DNA from: Actinomycetes bacterium
GTDB lineage: Bacteria > Actinomycetota > Acidimicrobiia > Acidimicrobiales > Palsa-688
Assembly (NCBI GenBank): GCA_021811865.1
Contig: JAKAQB010000003.1
Span: 1-64,000, forward strand
Reading direction: 5' to 3'
Length of the DNA: 64,000 bases
Shown: in pieces, positions 61,301 to 64,000 of the stretch
How positions within the stretch are numbered: the first letter of the stretch is position 1
Layout of the letters: the number at the start of each line of letters is the position of its first letter
Position numbers and translations under genes: made by a program
Notes under the pieces: generated by a model
The model's input: only the letters and a program-made list of their open reading frames with translations
Databases searched by the model: none
Told to the model about the DNA's origin: nothing

Positions 61301-62057
61301 CGTCGGTGGCCGATCCGAGGTAGGCGGCGATGACGGCATCGTTCGCCCGCACGTCCGCCGGTGATCCTTCGGCGATGACGCGGCCCATGTCGAGGACGGT
61401 GACACGGTCGGCGATACGGCTCACGAAGGCGATGTCGTGCTCGACGAGAAGCATCGTGAGCCCCTCCTCTCGTAGGTGCGCGAGGAGGTCGCTCAGCTCG
61501 CGGCGCTCCTCGCCGCGCAGGCCTGCGGCCGGCTCATCGAGCAGGAGCAGCTTCGGGTTGCCGCAGAGCGCGCGGGCGATTTGGAGGGCGCGCTGGCGTC
61601 CGAGCGGGAGGGACTCGACCGGCGTCTCTGCCCACTCCTGGAGCCTGGTCTGGGCGAGAGCGGCGCGGGCGCGCTCGCGGATCCTCGGCTCCTCCTGGAA
61701 GTGGCGCGGCAGGCGCAGTGCCGCCTCGAGGAACTCGTGGTGGGTCCAGGAGTGCGCGCCCACCATCACGTTCTCGATCGTCGTCATGCCCCGGAAGAGG
61801 TGGACGGTCTGGAAGGTGATCGCGATCCCGAGGCGGGCGCGCGCCGCGGGGCGGAGCCCTTCGATCCGCCGCCCCTCAAAGCTGATGGTGCCCTGCTCGG
61901 GGCGGAGGTGGCCGGTGACGAGGCCGAAGAGGGTCGACTTGCCCGCGCCGTTCGGCCCGATCAGGCCTCGCAGCTCGCTCGCGGCGACCGAGAGCGACAC
62001 GTCGTCGACGGCCCGGACTCCGCCGAAGCTCCTCACCAGGCGCTCGAGCCGGAGCAT
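61278..62057 (-). CDS. livG: Branched-chain-type ABC transporter ATPase LivG
   Basis: ATP-binding subunit, 259 residues. Seen: LVRSFGGVRAVDDVSLSV, Walker A GPNGAGKSTLFGLVTG, IAITFQTVHLFRGMTTIENV, a somewhat altered signature SLPLGRQRALQIARALC (Leu-Pro-Leu-Gly where LSxGQ is usual), Walker B LLLLDEPAAGL and LLVEHDIAFV. ATG 62057 chosen; TTG 62069 would add four residues. First gene of the transporter operon; with the binding protein at 10517 it could form an aromatic-acid importer (inference). Confidence 0.85.
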   Translation of the reverse strand: MLRLERLVRSFGGVRAVDDVSLSVAASELRGLIGPNGAGKSTLFGLVTGHLRPEQGTISFEGRRIEGLRPAARARLGIAITFQTVHLFRGMTTIENVMVGAHSWTHHEFLEAALRLPRHFQEEPRIRERARAALAQTRLQEWAETPVESLPLGRQRALQIARALCGNPKLLLLDEPAAGLRGEERRELSDLLAHLREEGLTMLLVEHDIAFVSRIADRVTVLDMGRVIAEGSPADVRANDAVIAAYLGSATDDGAVAGR

Positions 62058-62062
62058 CGGTG

Positions 62063-62091
62063 GCAACAATAGCTGTATCAGTCAAAGTCAA
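62063..62091 (-). promoter_or_regulatory. Tandem TTGACT hexamers upstream of livG
   Basis: On the minus strand two adjacent TTGACT copies (62091-62086 and 62085-62080) lie about 25-35 bases before the ATG. They are good -35 boxes but no fitting -10 is visible at 17 bases; TATTGT at spacer 14 is the best. The closeness to the start would imply a near-leaderless message or a regulatory repeat. Confidence 0.3.
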
Positions 62092-62296
62092 GTCACGGGA
62101 TCGACGAACAGAGCGCGATGAGCCGCAGTGGCGCTGTCGGGGCTGGGCGGGCCCCGGCGGCGGACTGGACGGCGAGGAGCAAGGATGGCCGCACCTTGGA
62201 CCGTCCCTTTCCCACCGCGAAGGACCCTTCAGCCACCACGGTGGCGTACCTCGCTAGGGTCGGGACCGATGGTCAGCACCTCGACTCTTCACAAGC

Positions 62297-62724
62297 GTCA
62301 CAACCTCGGACGGCGTTCGCATCGCGGCGCACGATCTCGGCGGTGCGGGGCTCGTCCAAGCACGTTCTCCTCCCTCTACTGGTTCGAGCCGATTGTCGTC
62401 CCGACCGACGGTCCGCCGTCCCCCGCCCCGGACCACAGCCTGGCCCGGGGGCCGCGCGCTCGGCGCGCGGCCTTCCCCTCCCTCGAGGCCACCTACGACA
62501 ACTACGCGTCGAAGCCCTCACTCGATGCTCTCTCTCCGGCGCCGCGCGCCCACGTCGAGCTCGGCTCCGACGCGCTCGAGCTGCTCGCCCCGCGGTTGAA
62601 CCGCGCCCGGGTGGAGGTGGTGGCCGGGATCGGGCACTTCGGACCGCTCGAGGACACCGTCGCCGCCTCGGTCGGGCAAGCGCTCGGCGTCGAGCGCGCA
62701 TCGGAGCCGCACGCGGCGCCGTGA
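62297..62724 (+). pseudogene. Decayed alpha/beta-hydrolase gene
   Basis: Homology to alpha/beta-hydrolases in pieces and two frames. Frame starting at 62297 reads TSDGVRIAAHDLGGAG, the usual N-terminal strand; the region with the nucleophile is missing. From 62380 a second frame reads WFEPIVVPTD, then AAFPSLEATYDNYASKPSLD and finally RVEVVAGIGHFGPLED with the catalytic-His motif. So at least one frameshift and deletions of the nucleophile elbow and part of the cap have occurred. It overlaps the start of the intact hydrolase that follows. No usable start codon is evident. Confidence 0.65.
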
Positions 62725-63518
62725 CTCACGTCGACGTCGAAGGCCACTGTCTCGAGGTGCGCCGGCTCGCGCCGACGCGCGCCGGGCTGCCCACGCTCGT
62801 CTTCCTCCACGAGGGGCTCGGCTGCGCCGAGTTGTGGCGCGGCTTCCCGCAGGACCTCGCCGCGGCGACCGGTTGCGGGGCGGTCGTGTACTCGCGCTAC
62901 GGCTACGGGAGATCCGACCCGTTCACCGAGCCGAGGACCATGCGGTACATGCATGAGGAGGCGGCACGGTCGCTTCCCGTGCTCCTCGACCGGCTCGACG
63001 TCGCTGAGCCGCTCATCGTCGGGCACAGCGACGGCGCGTCCATCGCTCTCCTCTACGCCTCGGCGCCCACGCGACCGGTCGCGGGCCTCGCCCTCCTCGC
63101 GCCGCACGTCTTCGTCGAAGACCTCTCGATCGCGGCGATCGAGGCCGCCCGGCGCGCCTACCTCGAGGGGGACCTGCGTGAGCGCCTCGCCAGGTACCAC
63201 GAGGACCCGGACGCGACCTTCTTCGGCTGGAACGACGTGTGGCTGTCGCCAGAGTTCAGGACCTGGAACATCGAGGAGGCGCTCGGGAGCGTCACCTGCC
63301 CGGTCCTCGTCGTGCAGGGGACCGCCGACCCTTACGGGACCCTCGCCCAGGTGAGGGCCGTCGCGGCAGGCGTCAGGGGCGACTTCGGCGAGGTGACGAT
63401 CGACGGGTGCGGGCACGCCCCCCACCTCGGGGCGCCGGAGGAGACGCTCTTGGCCGTCGCCCGGTTCGTCGTGCGAGCGGCTGCACGACAGGAGGATTCC
63501 TCGACGCCGTGCACCTGA
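62721..63518 (+). CDS. Alpha/beta-hydrolase
   Basis: 265 residues. Seen: oxyanion region LPTLVFLHEGLGCAELW, SRYGYGRSD, nucleophile elbow GHSDGASIALLYA with Ser near residue 99, DPDATFFGWNDVWL in the cap, VLVVQGTADPYG (acidic residue) and catalytic His in DGCGHAPHLGAPE. GTG 62721 overlaps the stop of the pseudogene frame. Resembles C-C hydrolases and lactonases of aromatic pathways, but function cannot be fixed. No signal peptide. Confidence 0.75.
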   Translation: MTHVDVEGHCLEVRRLAPTRAGLPTLVFLHEGLGCAELWRGFPQDLAAATGCGAVVYSRYGYGRSDPFTEPRTMRYMHEEAARSLPVLLDRLDVAEPLIVGHSDGASIALLYASAPTRPVAGLALLAPHVFVEDLSIAAIEAARRAYLEGDLRERLARYHEDPDATFFGWNDVWLSPEFRTWNIEEALGSVTCPVLVVQGTADPYGTLAQVRAVAAGVRGDFGEVTIDGCGHAPHLGAPEETLLAVARFVVRAAARQEDSSTPCT

Positions 63519-63625
63519 CGCCCGTGAGTGGCGAGAAGGGCGGATGCCCCGACATGTTGATCGTGACGTGCCCGAGCTCGGGGTCCATGATGTGGAACGA
63601 GCAATGGTTGACTAGCGTGGCGACA

Positions 63626-64000
63626 ATGGAAGTGGAGTCGACCTCGGGCGACCACGACATCGTCCGCATCTATGACGAGCTGACCGATGGCCATACGCAG
63701 TACCTCCGTGTCAGCGAGCTCGTCTACGCCGCGGCGGAGCGCTTCCCCGGTCTCGTGGCGACGCGCGCCGCGATCGACGCCGAGCGCACGCTGCTCCAGA
63801 AGGACAAGGCCGGCCTCGAGATCGCCCAGGGGGACTTCGTCGCGCGCGTGCTCACCGAGCGCACGACGGGTCTCCACCTTCTGCACGCTATGTCGCTCCC
63901 GACTGCCGCCGCGCTCGCGCGCCGCGAGGAGTTCGAGAAGTCCGGCAGCGTCGACCTCGGCCCGGTGCGCGTCGACCGGGACGGCGCGCTCGGGCGCGTC
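63626..64000 (+). CDS. DpgC-like crotonase-family protein, 5' part only
   Basis: Open to the window end (125 codons seen). Seen: RIYDELTDGHTQYLRVSELV, ERFPGLVATRAAID, KAGLEIAQGDFVARVLTER, GLHLLHAMSLPTAAALARRE and SVDLGPVRVDRDGALGRV. This fits the helical N-terminal domain of DpgC-like proteins (dihydroxyphenylacetyl-CoA dioxygenase relatives) just before the crotonase core would begin. ATG 63626 is tentative; ATG 63590, 63587 and 63554 are in frame. The core lies beyond the window, so activity cannot be judged. Could act in ring processing of an aryl-CoA (inference). Confidence 0.45.
   Translation, partial: MEVESTSGDHDIVRIYDELTDGHTQYLRVSELVYAAAERFPGLVATRAAIDAERTLLQKDKAGLEIAQGDFVARVLTERTTGLHLLHAMSLPTAAALARREEFEKSGSVDLGPVRVDRDGALGRV

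Overview
The window is about 70 percent G+C, uses many GTG starts, has tightly packed operons with ATGA/GTGA overlaps, and carries lineage-typical genes (LldD2-like lactate dehydrogenase, DUF2520 protein, PaaX-like and TetR regulators, N-terminal-GNAT Pat protein). This points to an actinobacterium, perhaps close to Acidimicrobiia; the class-level placement is inference only. No rRNA, tRNA, CRISPR array, integrase or transposase was seen.

Layout. Positions 1-9968 hold unrelated genes: an EcfT-like permease, a VOC protein, an orphan TraG/VirD4-type ATPase, a TetR regulator with two compensating indels, a DUF885 peptidase, an RNA uracil methyltransferase, a YceI protein, an L-lactate dehydrogenase and a DUF2520 protein. 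From 10433 to 58573 almost everything concerns activation and degradation of aromatic acids through benzoyl-CoA. (a) 10517-12752: lipoprotein solute-binding protein and TetR regulator. (b) 12717-21162: shortened ferredoxin, CoA-transferase-like pair, BadH-like dehydrogenase, aconitase-type dehydratase pair and 4-hydroxybenzoyl-CoA reductase (hcrCAB). (c) 25743-21186 on the minus strand: universal stress protein, Pat-like acetyltransferase, benzoate-family CoA ligase. (d) 26190-40116: isopropylmalate-synthase-like enzyme, two 2-oxoacid:ferredoxin oxidoreductases, a beta-oxidation set, a PrpF-like isomerase and a PaaK-like ligase. (e) 40290-47924: ring hydrolase (oah-like), a complete ATP-dependent class I benzoyl-CoA reductase (bcrCBAD order), a small Cys protein, hemerythrin and benzoate-CoA ligase. 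(f) 47943-58573: PaaX-like regulator divergent from boxC, boxB, a fused indolepyruvate-type oxidoreductase, a hydroxyacyl-CoA dehydrogenase and an acyl-CoA ligase. (g) 62057-58618 on the minus strand: branched-chain-type ABC permeases and ATPases, followed by an alpha/beta-hydrolase pseudogene, an intact alpha/beta-hydrolase and the start of a DpgC-like crotonase.

How it works together (inference from family knowledge). Benzoate, 4-hydroxybenzoate and phenylacetate- or phenylpropanoid-type acids would be imported, made into CoA thioesters and funnelled to benzoyl-CoA. Benzoyl-CoA could then be dearomatised without oxygen (Bcr, fed with reduced ferredoxin by the oxoacid oxidoreductases) or opened with oxygen (BoxB epoxidase and BoxC lyase). 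Finding the oxygen-free and oxygen-dependent routes side by side in an actinobacterial locus, with a hemerythrin in the bcr operon, is the most striking feature. Three operon promoters share a CTAC...GTAG inverted repeat at the -10 region, suggesting a common regulator. Not seen in the window: dienoyl-CoA hydratase (dch), the matching alcohol dehydrogenase (had), boxA, and an acyl-CoA dehydrogenase for the beta-oxidation set.
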